Below are positions 15,423-26,930 of a stretch of DNA of 64,000 nt, piece after piece; the first letter of the stretch is position 1; each line of letters starts with the position of its first letter. The notes below the pieces were generated by a model. The model did not search any database. It saw only the letters and a list, made by a program, of their open reading frames with translations, and had not been told where the DNA came from. A program made the position numbers and the translations under genes. Origin of the DNA: Amoebophrya sp. A120 (lineage: Eukaryota; Sar; Dinophyceae; Syndiniales; Amoebophryaceae); assembly GCA_905178155.1 (NCBI GenBank), contig CAJINV010000003.1:7001612-7065611 (forward strand), written 5' to 3'.

Positions 15423-17668
15423 CTGGCTCGATCGACAGAGGCAGAAACTCGCCTAACCAATAAACGAAACCAGCGAGGAGATACTCAGTGGCAGCCACTA
15501 CTCGCTCTGATCGTCTTCGACGTCGTCTTACGTCTTCTTGGTCGTGATCATCATTAAAAAAGACAAAGACTAAACGGACGAACCCGCCTCCGGAACGGGA
15601 ACAAGCATAGAAAGATCTACAACCGTGAAGAGTCAATATATGTTTTCTCTACAAGAAACACAAACCGAGGGTGAGCCCCCGCCTAAAAGAATGAGGCATA
15701 AACATTAATTGTTCGAAAAGCGAACAATGAAAGCGCAAAAATCTCGAGCGCTGTGCATCACTGAAGCGGGTGGAGTTTGAAGCTCCATCAAATGTTGTGA
15801 AGCTCACGAAGAGTTCACCAGTCTTCAACTTTACTCATATCATTTTGCGCCACTTATTTTCGTATTTATGTTGCTGTCGATTTGTCAAAAGCAAAACCTG
15901 CCACTTCCATCCGAGGGAAAGCCATATTGAAATGAGTATTGAAGCTGAAATTTTTGCTTTGACTTTCGGCAGAGGCAGCTGGTATTGCTTTACGATTGCG
16001 AAGCCGTTTCGCCATTGCTTTAGTCGATCTGTGTCTGCTTCCGAAGCCGACTCGACATGAAAGAGCGTCTTGTTTTTCGTTGCGTTCCTTCCATCTGTTA
16101 TCCTATGCGCCAAACCAACCCGAGTAACCCGTTGGACGGCGCCATTGGGTCTGGGTCGAGCGGGTCGAACCCTCGCTCCCGCAGCAGGGAACGACCCACT
16201 CCACCACCACCTGGCCAACAGGCAAGACCCCCCAGAACCCCACCGCAGGTGGTTGAATGGGGGGAGAGAAGCGCCAGCCCAGCCCCACTTGCCCCGGCCC
16301 CTACTTCGGAGCTATAGCCCGCACGGAAGGCGAGCTCCAAGTAACCGCGAAAAAGCGAACCACATCCGGATCCGGCAATACAGTGATGACACCAATTCCG
16401 CCAGAATAAACGCAGCAAAGCCTCAAAGCCGGCAAAACTTGAAACGTAGGTGCCCTGGACACAAACCGCCCCGGCGCGCGCAGCGGTCTCCGTGACACAA
16501 AACCAAAAGCGCCCGAGCGCCAGCCAAACGCGAGCAACATCTTCGAGTACGTCCCTGCCCGCCGGGAGAGACTGCTCCGTGTAACGGGTCAAAAGTAGAA
16601 GCCGTTGCAACTGGACGCAGAGGCGCACAACTGAAAGAGCAGGGGGCCATCCCCGGTAGTGCGTCCCGCGGGACAAGCCAAACAATAACCCACAGAAGCC
16701 CGCAACAAGGGCATTACGTACTCCCGGATACTGACCAACAACCGAAGACCGAGCACGAACAGCCGCCCCTTTGCGGCCCCCTTCCGCCTCCACGGGCACC
16801 AAAGTCTCACTAGAGGCACTAGACCTAGCAATGCCTGCCGTGGCTAGCGACAAGCAAAGCCCTCCCCAGGAGCGCGTGGCGAACGATAGCATAGCGCTAA
16901 CGTAGCCCCCAAGGCATACAGACTCGCGCGCGAGCCCCTTACCGCCGGAAGGAATCCGTGCGCCTATGATTGTATCGGCGCGCCAACGAGGCCACACCGT
17001 GCCCATAGAGACAGCCTGTCAAGAAGGTGGACGAGTCCGCCACTAGAGAACCACAACCATCCCGAAGCGCCATCGTCCCGCACGAAGCAGTATGTAGCGC
17101 AATAGATTGTAATTGACTTGGAGGATCCTCGGCCCCGCCCTGCTAAGGGAACAGAGGGCGAACAAATTGGACACCAAGAACCCCAGCCAAAGCATGGGAA
17201 CAAGTTCGCAAGGGTAACGGATTGGGTACCGCCAGTGCCAACTCGAGTCTGCTTCCGAAGCCGACTCGACATGAAAGAGCGTCTTGTTATTATATTACTT
17301 CATCTCGAATTGCAAGTAATCTTTTTTTTATTTTCATGAAAGTGGAGATAGTCAAAGGAAAGTGATGACTTTCGAGGTTGGTTGCAAAGGTTTTTTTTTC
17401 TAAAACTAAAGCTGCAAGGGCTTCTTTTGCTCTTGTATTGACTCCTGTATTTGGTTTTTTGTTTTTCTATATTGTAGTTCAAATTTATTTACTCTTGCTT
17501 GGCCCGTCAAGCTACTTCTAGTAGTATTACACATAGCACTGCTAGAGAGCAGCAGAAAACTGTGACTATTAGTATTACGGTACCTCCCGTTCTTCCTCGC
17601 GATCCTTCTCAGGAGCCAGGTGTTCAATATTCCGTCCACGACGGCGTCGCTTGTCGGTATGTTCTTGC
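15423..17668. other. Region holding a direct-repeat-bounded 1.2-kb segment
   Basis: No firm gene. A minus-strand open stretch at 15835-16080 (SASEADTDRLKQWRNGF) is weak coding material. The larger open frame at 16098-17006 on the minus strand is in GC-rich sequence, has no recognisable domain and is probably chance. The 42-bp direct repeats are listed separately. Confidence 0.35.
16033..17288. repeat. 1.2-kb segment between 42-bp direct repeats
   Basis: The identical 42-bp sequence beginning GTCTGCTTCCGAAGCCGACT occurs at 16033-16074 and 17247-17288, 1,214 bp apart. The enclosed segment is GC-rich against AT-rich flanks. I saw no inverted repeat at its ends. The spacing is close to that of the 36-bp pair at 20091/21312, but the interiors do not look related. 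Confidence 0.8.
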
Positions 17669-20600
17669 TCAGCACAAACCGAGCGGGTCCAGTTCTTCAG
17701 GAGCGGGTTTGACCACCTCCTTGCGAACGGGTCTGACGTTTGTTTTCGCTTTGGCTGCCTCCTTGCTCTGCTTCCGATTCCGATCTTGGACGCTCTCCCA
17801 CTCCTGCACGAACACCGTGGTTAGCTCCGAGAACGGATCATCTCCTGCGGGCACATGTTGTTGCCCGGGTGGTGCCAAAAGCGATTTGTGCTTCTGCTGC
17901 GTCGTTGTCGGTGTCGATGACGCAGAAGTCGATGCGGACGCGGACGACATGCCAACACTGACCGCCGGGGGCGCAACCTTTTTGGTCGCGGACGGCCTTG
18001 AAGAAGTTGTAGCACTTGTACCAGCTGCTCCACCAGCTGCTGCAACAAATGGTCCACCGGAGCCCGTCTTGCCATCGCTTTGATGTGCACCATCTGCTTT
18101 AGCACCATTCGCAAAGGCGTTTTGCGCTTCTGCAGTTTGGCCGGTACTAGAACCTTTGGAGGAGGCGACGACTGGTGTGATCGCTGTCTGCACAAACTCT
18201 TTCCGCAGCAAACTGTCACGAACCTCAACAACCGCATCCGCTCCGATGGGTTCGCGGCCGAGTGACTTTTCGGCTTGTTTCGTAACCTGCTCAAACAAGA
18301 CTGGGCAATGCTTCTGGAAAGCGCACAGCACGTCACCACTGATGTTGCTGCTTTCCGTTGTGGTCGGCCCTGCAATGTGAGTCGCCGGAGGTCCGGATCC
18401 GTTTGCTGCCGTGCTGACTGTCAACGAGACGCGCCGCCCGAGTTTCTTGAAAAGCGGCAACACATCCGCAAGAAGAAGCTGCTGCACGCGACTCAGGAGC
18501 GACCCAGTGCGGTCGCTGGCCGCGGTCTTGTCGCAGACCACAATGAGCAGGTATAGCATATGGCGTTCTCAAATGTTACATTCTCAACTGTTACATGATT
18601 TGTCATGCAAGATGAGCATTACCGCCCACACGGCGAAGCTACTTCGCATGACAAATTTTGGAAGGGCTAAACAGCACCTAAATCTGTGCGAAATTTGTAA
18701 TGCTACAGGTCCAACCTCCCGCCTTTGACTTTTGCCATTCTTGCATTACAAATCCATGTAACAGTTGAGAATGTAACGTTTGAGAATGCCATATAGCAGC
18801 TCCTCGATCCGGGACAAAGTTTGGCCATCCAGCTGGGGTATGAATTGCAAAAATGTCTGGGTCTGGATGATTCCAACTTGTCATGGTAAATCTGAAGCAT
18901 GCGAAAATCTGTGTTGCATGATTGCCAAAAGCTGCACACTTTTGACCAAGTTGGAGGGGAGTTTCTCATGCAGGATAGGCATGGCAGAGACCTCGCAGAG
19001 TCTGTCATGCTAAGTCCCGCATTCCAGACCTCATGGGTCATGGAAATCTGCGTGACAAGTCTACACTTTTCCAGACCCAGACATTTTTACATTTGATATG
19101 GGGGACTTCTAACTGATGGTCGCTGGTCGCTCCGCCGTTCTTCCCGTTTTTGCCGCCCGCCGACAGAAAAGTCTGTTTGCTGCTGGTCCTGGTGCTCTTG
19201 TTCCGAAACAAACTCTTCACTTGCCCGAAGGCGTAGGGAGAATTGTTCAGGAGCTTCACATTGCTAGTTGTACCGTCTCGATGGTGACCTCCACCGGATA
19301 AAGCCGTCACAGTGTGGTCCGTGGTAGCTGCACCACCTCCCGGACCGCCAGCTAACATGGTGGTATCGACGACCGTCTGCAGGGGAAGTCGCTTGCTCTT
19401 ACTGCGGTGCTCCAGGTTCGATACGGTCTTCAAGCACTGCTCCCACTGCTTCGTTGCCAGGGCACTGCTCATCATCAACTTGTAGTTGCTGCTGCTCGAC
19501 GAGGGCCGCGAAGCCGGAGCCGAGGCGTTTTTCTTCGCGCCGAGAAAGATATCGTCGGACATGAGAAAATGTTCTTCCAAAGGGTCAACGGCCCCCGCCG
19601 GATCTCGTGTCACCAGAGCGGGTTTGCGATTATGCTCCACCAGGCGGTGCACCGCGTCTCGCAGCTCTTCTGGAAACAACTTGTTATCTCCCAAGGCCTG
19701 CTTGCGAATCAGCGATGGCCGTCGGGAGGCGGGTTTGGAAAGACTGCGGGAGCGCTGCGCGGGCGCCGGTGCACCAGGCGCAGCCTGTGATGCCCCACCA
19801 AGTGTGTTTTTGGCGTAGTCAATGTCCGAAACAACCTGATCGCCTCGCCTTCCCTGGGTCTGCTGCGCGGCTGCGAGCAGCTCGTGTTGTTCCTTGTCTT
19901 TGTCTGCCATGAACACGGGAAACTCAAACTTTTCGGTGCGGCTACGTGGCTTGGACAAGCGGTACACCCACGACGACTCGACATCCTCGGCTTTCTGCGC
20001 GGCTTCCTGATCCTGCGTGTAGAAGAGGAAATTGTTCTTGTTCGTGCTGCCCTCTGGTCCACCTCCATCTTCGGCAACTGGTGGCAACCCAAGCTTGCCC
20101 GGAGGTTGAAACTCGCGCTCACGACCTTAGAGCTTTAACACCCGTTAGCATGAGAAGTGGTGAATTTGTAGTGAATTTTGCATGACAAATTGCAGACGAG
20201 TCCGCCGGGACATTGTCCCTCTTGGCCTTCTGGGAAGTGGGTTCTGCACACCGCAGAAGTCAAGGCTTATGCGGCGGGCAGCTTCTAGACATGGCCTGGG
20301 TGCCGTTCTTTGGCCATGTCTATTCGTCTCCCTGTGCTCGCATAAGAGCACTGCAGCAGCCGCGGCAAAGACGCGAAAAAGAAAGTGCTGCGAAGCAAAA
20401 GCAATTAGGCAAGAAGGCGCGAAAGCAAGGGCGAAAGGACCAGGCCGAGAGCTTTGACGCGTCTATCCGGCAGGCGCGTGAACTCTCCAGGCCTTTTTGG
20501 CAGAATATAGACGCGCTGAAGGCAACAGAGGGCGCTTGTCTTTTCCCATCGGCCCCACTTCCCAGGGCCTATCTGCGGACTTTTTTGAGCACTTTCCTGC

Positions 20601-23600
20601 GCTGCAGTTTGCTTATCACGGTCGAAAAGGGGCGCCAGGTGAGTTTTGGGGTGAATTTTGAAAAGGGCGTGAGTGAGTTTTGGCCTGCGGTCCCTGTTCA
20701 AAATTCGCTAGCGCATGAGAAACTGCGGGTTTTGGAGCTCCAGAAAAGTTTAACAAAAAGAAAAAGCCTCAAAATTCACCAGGAGAATTTCTGACCTGGG
20801 GATCACGTCGAAGAAAACTAGAGGACCCGAACAAGATGAGGCAGGAACACAGCTGGGAAGATACGAGCTACAGAGCAAAGCAGGCGATGCAAGCATCCAT
20901 TGCAACATGTCTCCAGAGGACATCCAAGCCGAGCCAGCCGCAACCCGTGAGAGCTACCCATTTAGATGTTGACCCAGTGCCCCTCTCCTGTTGAGGCTTC
21001 GGCCCCCTCCCTCTCGACCCCCTATGGACTCCGCAGAGGCAGTGTTGTATTGTGAGATCGCCACAGGCCGCCTTTGCTTCTTGGCAACGCACCAGGCAGC
21101 AAAGACGTGCGTCTCTACTTTAGGCTCTGACAGTGAGCGTCACCATCCCAATGGCACCAGGCAAGTGCTAACCTTTCAACTACACGGAACGCTGACTGCC
21201 TGGCGTCCTCCTCGTGTTCTTCATATGCCCCTTAATTCATGCATCACGCCACGCAATACAAATTCACTGCAAATTCACCCTTCTGTACGCCAACGCCCGT
21301 TGAAGACATAAAGCTTGCCCGGAGGTTGAAACTCGCGCTCACGACCCTATCACAGTGAAAAATGCCCCCCACCCCTGAAATTGCAAGAATCTGTGATGCG
21401 AAGTTTCCAAATGAAAGCTTTTTGTCATGCATGAAAGGAGTACGAATCTTTCTGATGCAGATTCTAGTCGTGTTTCGCATCGCTTGCATGACAAGCACCG
21501 CTCTTGCTGGGATCTTTTGCAATACAAATTTTTGCTATTCACGATCGGAAATCTGTGATGCTGATACACGCAAGAGGGCGAATGTTTCATTTGGAAAGAT
21601 TTGCAATACAAATGCTTTCAAGTTCGGGGGTGGGGGCATTTTTCATTGTAATAGACCCTGCTTGCTGTTCTCAGCCACCTCCCTGGTGCCGAGACTACGG
21701 CCATTTTCGGTGTAGTAGGTCGGTTTCGCAGTGGCTTTGCTTCCCGCACGTGTGGTGTTGAACTTTGCGTCGTTCCACGGTTCTTTCATCGGTTGGAGCA
21801 CGGGAACGGAACGCCCAAACGCGACTTGGTTGGTAAACTTCACTGGGGGCTCCGCTTGCTTTTCGGCGCCATCTTTCGGGCGGGGTCGGGGTTGCGACAA
21901 ACTGTTACAGCGGGACTGCTGTTCCTCGTAACTCGGGGGCTTCTGCTCTTGCTCGAGGAGGTGCTGCTCCAAGAACAGGGTTTTGTAGCTCTGCGAACTC
22001 AGGACGCTCTGCGCTATCCGACCAGCGGTGGAGACATTCTTGGGACAGGACAACCGGTCAAATATGCATCGCAAAACTTGAAAAAGTATCCATCGCACCT
22101 CCAGTGGCAGTCAGTGTCATGGAACAACTTGTTTTCTCAGCCTAATACTAATGGCTTCTACAACTTAGACTTACTTCTACGTTAGGTTCTAACATAAGAG
22201 TAGATTAGTTGTCATAAATTCAGTGTTGCAAGTCTTCGCCTTGGTGTTTTTCATAGCACGATGAATACATTACTTTTGTAGAGGATATCAAAGGTCTCCA
22301 CGCGGTTCAGCTTCAAGTTTGCCTCGGCTTGTGCCCGGTTGCAGATATCAAGTGTGAATGTGTCTGACCTTGGAAGTAAGTTCTTGTGGGGCTGAGTTCA
22401 TTGACATGATCAAGACACTTCCCGCTCGTCCAAATCCGAGGCGAGGCAGGCCAAATCCAAAAGTAAACCTTTTGCACGCTCCTGTGAGCAGCGATGCGCA
22501 ATACAGTAGGCCGCACTCTTCAACTTCATACCATCAATCTACATGCATGACAAACAAACTCCGTCACGCTTATTCGTCCGTCATGTAAATACAGATTTTG
22601 GTAGTTTATTTTTTCGGTTTCGCGGTGTGCGAAAATACATGGCAACGCAATGCCGATAGTGCAAGTCGTCCTAGCAAATCATATTCCAGATCCAGACAAA
22701 TTTCAAGCAGATAGCAGAAGGTCCGCAGCAAATCTGCTTCATCAGGGTTGTTCGCCACGTGGTCGACGTGTCCCGATTCTCTATGGAATTCTCAAACTGT
22801 TTGCATGGGCATCTGCTACATGATTGTGCTGATTTACTTTGAAACCAATTCTCCAAGTTTGTTTATTCCGCATCACAAGGCTGGCAAATGATTCGCGACA
22901 AATAATTCGCGACAAATATTAATTCGCAACAGCCGCAACGCCAGCGCTCTGAATAGCTCTGATTTCTTCATTCATAGTGTGTGTGTACAATCATGAAGAA
23001 ACGCGAGCTCATGAAGAAACGCGAGCGCCAACTCCCCCCTTTTGATTTTGCTATTCTTTTTCCTGCATCAGAAGCCAACAGCCAAGTCTATCACCCGAAG
23101 GATGTCCATATCCCGTTTGAGAAGCCCCTACCCTGCTACCGGCTCCTGTACAGAACCACCGCCGCCACCCGAGTGTATGCAAAGAAAAAATAAGTACTGC
23201 AGAGTTACACATTGAGTTGCAGCAGGACCAGCAAGACAGACAGCATGAACTGTGTACGTCCGAAATCATGCGTGCTGAGCTGGAGCGTCGTGATTTCATG
23301 CGCGTTATACCTATTCCAATTCCTTATGTATGTATGATCTAGATCTCCGCGCAATTGCATTTGCAACAATTTTTCATTCTTTCATGCAAAGTGAGTGCGT
23401 GTTGCTCTATAATTTCTTAAGGTTCTTGCAACACATCATTCTTCCTTGCGATAAAACGAGAAACGGACGTAGTACTTGATGAAACCGGAAACTCATACGA
23501 GAAGTTTGGGCCAGTCACGCCCGAGTCTTCAAAGGAGCTCAACGCTTCGGCACGGACGGAGAATTTTTTCTTGTTTCTACCGCTTTTGGCTGGCTGCTTC

Positions 23601-23653
23601 ACAACCCAGGAACCGAAAATCTCGTCCTCCGATGCCGCGGAAGTGGCAGCCAT
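17669..23653 (-). CDS. Unknown 886-residue protein, 7 exons
   Basis: I do not recognise this protein. Joined exons are 23499-23653, 22714-22780, 22274-22340, 21654-22076, 19099-20122, 18794-18833 and 17669-18553, totalling 2,661 nt without a frame break. The N-terminal part has helical, charged segments (PDEADLLRTFCNRAQAEANL). The middle is polar and low in complexity (Ser, Pro, Gly). A hydrophobic helical stretch, IEELLYLLIVVCDKT, then LLSRVQQLLLADVLPLFKKL, lies about two thirds along. The C-terminus ends DPLGLC. Four introns are insertion elements (22346-22713, 21349-21653, 18839-19098, 18559-18793). One is a 1.2-kb segment between 36-bp direct repeats. Two are GT-AG. The 40-nt exon between two elements is required to keep the frame. 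The start is the only suitable ATG of the first open exon. The first-exon junction at 23499 is the least certain. Confidence 0.6.
18559..18793. mobile_element. Intron-forming inverted-repeat element (235 bp)
   Basis: Ends are TATGGCGTTCTCAAATGTTA and its near-complement finishing TTTGAGAATGCCATA. The inverted repeat extends about 60 bp. A perfect 5-bp direct repeat TAGCA flanks it (18554-18558 and 18794-18798). Excision yields the in-frame junction IEEL-LYLLIVV. Confidence 0.93.
18839..19098. mobile_element. Intron-forming inverted-repeat element (260 bp)
   Basis: It starts TATGAATTGCAAAAATGTCT and ends AGACATTTTTACATTTGATA, with GGGTCTGG and CCAGACCC facing each other inside. Flanks are TGGGG (18834-18838 and 19099-19103). 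On the gene strand, excision with one copy reads ...GTCCCCCAGCTGGATGG, in frame. It lies only 40 bp of exon away from the element at 18559-18793. Confidence 0.9.
20091..21347. repeat. 1.2-kb intron between 36-bp direct repeats
   Basis: A 36-bp sequence starting AAGCTTGCCCGGAGGTTGAA occurs at 20091-20126 and 21312-21347. One copy encodes exon sequence (EREFQPPGKL). The enclosed roughly 1.19 kb has imperfect inverted ends: TTAGAGCTTTAACACCCGTT against the complement of AACGCCCGTTGAAGACATA. Both ends also share a GTGAATTTGYAGTGAATTT motif. The right copy touches the element at 21349-21653. Confidence 0.8.
21349..21653. mobile_element. Intron-forming inverted-repeat element, second copy of the enolase family (305 bp)
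   Basis: It starts TATCACAGTGAAAAATGCC and ends GGCATTTTTCATTGTAATA. It is flanked by GACCC (21344-21348 and 21654-21658). Most of its length matches the element at 11749-12062, including GTGATGCGAAGTTTCCAAAT and GCGAATGTTTCATTTGGAAA. Excision restores SKQG-REREF in the host frame. Confidence 0.93.
22346..22713. mobile_element. Intron-forming inverted-repeat element (368 bp)
   Basis: Ends are TATCAAGTGTGAATGTGTCT and the diverged complement finishing AGACAAATTTCAAGCAGATA. Perfect flanking repeat GCAGA (22341-22345 and 22714-22718). Excision joins LLRTF-CNRAQAEANL in frame. The inverted repeat is less perfect than in neighbouring elements, suggesting greater age. Confidence 0.85.
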
Positions 23654-24400
23654 CGTGTAGGAGTAAGATCTGGCAGCTCTTGGAGGTCGTGTTCGAATAT
23701 CTGAAGTTCTTGTTTAGCAGGCCTTTCAATTACAACACTGAGCTGCTATTGTTCGACCTATATATTTCAAGAAAGGCAACCAAAAGGGTCGTAAGTAGTG
23801 GTCCGAGTCCCCCTAGCTACTTTAGTCTACAACTTTACTATGAATTTATAATCATATTCAACATTTATTGTCCTTTGCCTTTCATGACTATCCGCATTCA
23901 AACTCGAGATGCGTGTCGTCTGATAAGAAGTGGTTTGGTGTTCCCCTCGTCGACGTTCCGAACTACATCTATTCGAGAATCGATTTTCTGTTTTCTATTC
24001 GCTCAGGCACTCAGACTCAGTTTCATCTCCTGGAAGCAATTGATATGCCGCGCTTGCAGCTGGAGTGCGTTCTATTCTAATTTTCTTTTCTTCAATCTTG
24101 GCGGCGTCCTCTCGTTGCATTCGTTCTGCGTGACAACGACAAGTAGCGAAGAAAGTGGGGATCGAGTCAATAACACACAAAGCATCAATGCTGCATTGCA
24201 TTTCATTCTAATGTGCTTACTTAGCCGAAGGAGGGGGATGCGATGCCTCTGCTTTTTCTTTCGCGAACAGTAACATGTCATTGTGATCGAGGGGTGTTGT
24301 GGTGGTCGTCCACATGATTTGTGCGGTAGTTCCATTTAGATTTGCTGAGGAAGGGGTGTGAATCTCACTCAAATCGCTATCGCGACGGGACGACATCCAG

Positions 24401-26930
24401 TCATGAGGTGCTTACGACGCCCATGGGTAGTTTAGCAGGTGCGGAAACAGTAGCTGCGTCTAGACCTTGGCCGAAAGTGCGCAGCGTCGTTTCCCAATTC
24501 TTTACGCATGGCTGCATAGTCTGTTGTGCCCAAGCCTGAAAACGCGTCATCTCCGCCTCCAGGAGATCATCCAGGGTCGTGAGCATTTGGCTTTCCTCCT
24601 CGATCGCCGACACCCAGAGGCGCAGCTCGTCTTCCTCTTCTTTAAACTCAGCTCCGCATTCATCCATAATTGTGGGAGGCGTCAGAAGCGTATCTCCTGC
24701 TGCGGATGACGACGACGACGAGGCCGATACCGAAGAGGTGGAGGCAGCACCGCCAGTCGTGTTCTTCCTAGTAGAAGACGCAGCGGCGAGTGCCTTCTTT
24801 TTTTTCAGCTTGGCAGATTTCGCCGACAACACCTCGGTGGCTTCGAGAATCTGGCTCACGATTGCGTTTCGCCGACGAAGTGTGTCTTGCGCGTTCAGTA
24901 ACGAACGAAGGAGGCGCTCCAACGGGTACAGCACTAATCTTTCCACCTCTTGCAGGTACCGGTTCCCCGCGTGAACGGTCCCGAGACTCATCGGCAAGCT
25001 ATCGAGTAAAAGTCCAACCTCCGTTTGAGCGTCACGCCATTCCAGCAAGCGAGCTACGCCAGCGCGCAGGTGGTGGAGCGCTCGTTCAAGTCTCTGCTTG
25101 GTGTCCGTCAACCACCGTGCTTCGAGCGCGAACCGGGCGCGAACACGCTGGAGCCAGACTTCGGCCTTTCGAGAATTGGTCAGCTGGTCCCCATAATGAT
25201 CGTCCTCGAGTTGGTCTACAACCGGGTCGCTGTTGCACACAACGTGGTCACTATCACAAAGCGCCCCATCTCCCGAGGCGGGCGTTCCTGCTGGCGTGGT
25301 CGTTTTACTATGATCATTTCTATCGCAGGACGAGTTGTTCTCTTCCTGATCGTTCGAATTAGGGACGGGAGACACGGTTGCTCGTGCACCCACTGCTTGC
25401 TGCGATTCTGTTGCTTTTGCCGGCGAGGACGTCGTGGATGAGCCGCGACCACGGTCGTCCCGGTCTACACCCGCTAAAAATGGTCCACCGCTACTTGACG
25501 ACACTGCAGCTGTCATCGTCGACGACGATGTTGTGGAGGTGCTGGACCTCCGCGCGGCGGCCCGGTTCGTAGGTAGAAAATTGGTGCCGACATAGGCTGA
25601 CACACTACGGGCGACCTGAGAAAGCTTCAACCCGAGGCCGAACGCACGACTTTCGGAGTGTGCCTTTCGCAAAAGCGTTTGCAAAGTGCTTCCGGTTGTA
25701 CTATTAACGGAGAAGGCAGGAGGACGAGCTGCTGTTGGCAGCTCCGCGGGTGATGGCGCGCTCGCTCGACCTGCTTTTATTTCAGCGTCCTCTGGAGCTA
25801 AATTTGGGTTGCTAGAATGGGCATGTAGAGTCCCCCCGGCAGTCGTGATACTGGTCGGAACGGCGGCAAGACGTGGAAAGTTGCGTTGTACAGTAGCGAA
25901 CTTTGGAAGGCAAAGCCATTCAAAAACAAAGCGCTCCGTTCGCAAGTCGCTGAAGAAATGCTCCGATGCGAGCTGGTTCAAGGCGTCGGCATACCACTGC
26001 GCGCGTATCGAAAAAACAAACCAGCTGTGTTCTCGTCTCCTCATCCAAGTAAAGCGACAACAATAGACGGCCGCTACGGAAGAAAATACTTACCGATGAA
26101 GGTGATTGACCATATCTACTTCACAACTCAAAAACAAACCCGAATTGAAATTCTGCTGGTGGAAGCAGGAGCTCTTCGGTTCCTTTAGCTTTAGATTTCG
26201 CAATAGCTGCAGCACATGTTTCACAACTACAACCCCAACGCAAACACTAAATTATTACTAATCATAATGCACAACATGATGCCACTTCTTGTTCTTTTCC
26301 GTTCTTCGAATATCCCGTTTGTACAATACATAGCTGGGTTCATCATCGAAAAAAAGTTCCCAAACAGATTGATACTGAGGATTAATGATGAGGAGACGGA
26401 GAATTATAGCTCGAGCTCTTTTCCCGGATCATATCTCTCGCCAGTAGCTTTTCTTCGTCTGTGAAAGTGGAAACTATCGACTTTCCCGGTAAGGCTGGCA
26501 TTATCCAGAAGGGAAACCTTTTCTGCAGTTGTTCCCACAACCAGACAAGGTCGTGGTAAAAACGACGCACCTCGGCGATTTTCTGGGCATTGTCACTAGC
26601 ACCTCCGTGGTCTCCTGCTGTAGCTGTGGCGGAGGTAGTGTAGTACGCTGATCCGCTCAACAACTTCATCGACCAAGCATCCTCTACTTGATGTGCCCTT
26701 GGGTTTATTGCGACTTGTCCATGGAATTGATTTTCGTCTATCCCCAGCACTCGTTTTGCCGTCGCACTGGTTTCAAGGGAGTTACGCGAAGCGTTGCTTC
26801 GAAGTAAAAAGACGGTGACTGCGTAGCTAGTCATCTGCGAGAGCCCTTCCCCTTCGGACTCGGGCTTTCCGACTTCGACGCGAAGAGCATCCGCGAGGCG
26901 AAACAAGTCCCACTCCCACTCGGCAGCCAT
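24401..26930 (-). CDS. Sorting nexin with PX and BAR-like regions, 2 exons
   Basis: Exons 26426-26930 and 24401-26004 total 2,109 nt (702 residues). The PX domain is split by the intron. Exon 1 holds EVRRFYHDLVWLWEQLQKRF, then PFWIMPALPGK, the phosphoinositide-binding RR-Y and P-LP-K motifs. Exon 2 begins RAQWYADALNQLASEHFF, the last PX helices. After about 170 residues of low complexity, a helical region (WLQRVRARFALEARWLTDTK and onward, then YPLERLLRSLLNAQDTLRRR) resembles the BAR part of Vps5-type sorting nexins. Such proteins coat endosomal tubules, often with retromer. The intron has no usable GT-AG pair. It is bounded by GATCC/GATAC-like repeats and by facing CGTCTCCTCATC motifs. The start is the first ATG of the exon. 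The BAR assignment is weaker than PX. Confidence 0.75.
26010..26425. repeat. Probable decayed intron element in the sorting nexin gene
   Basis: GTCTCCTCATCC near 26033-26044 faces GGATGAGGAGAC-like sequence (GATGAGGAGACG near 26387). Flanking 5-mers GTATC (26005-26009) and GGATC (26426-26430) differ at one base. No GT-AG junction fits, while joining at these flanks restores the PX domain frame. Confidence 0.5.

Noticed and set aside
16098-17006. 302-codon minus-strand open frame
   Set aside because: Lies in a GC-rich segment between 42-bp direct repeats; no domain, and composition explains the lack of stops.
20213-20794. 193-codon plus-strand frame inside the 1.2-kb intron
   Set aside because: No recognisable domain; the surrounding exons join in frame across it. 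Element-encoded protein cannot be excluded but is not supported.
22981-23340. Plus-strand coiled-coil-like stretch (AELHIELQQDQQDRQHEL)
   Set aside because: Short, interrupted upstream by stops and located inside an intron of a well-supported minus-strand gene.
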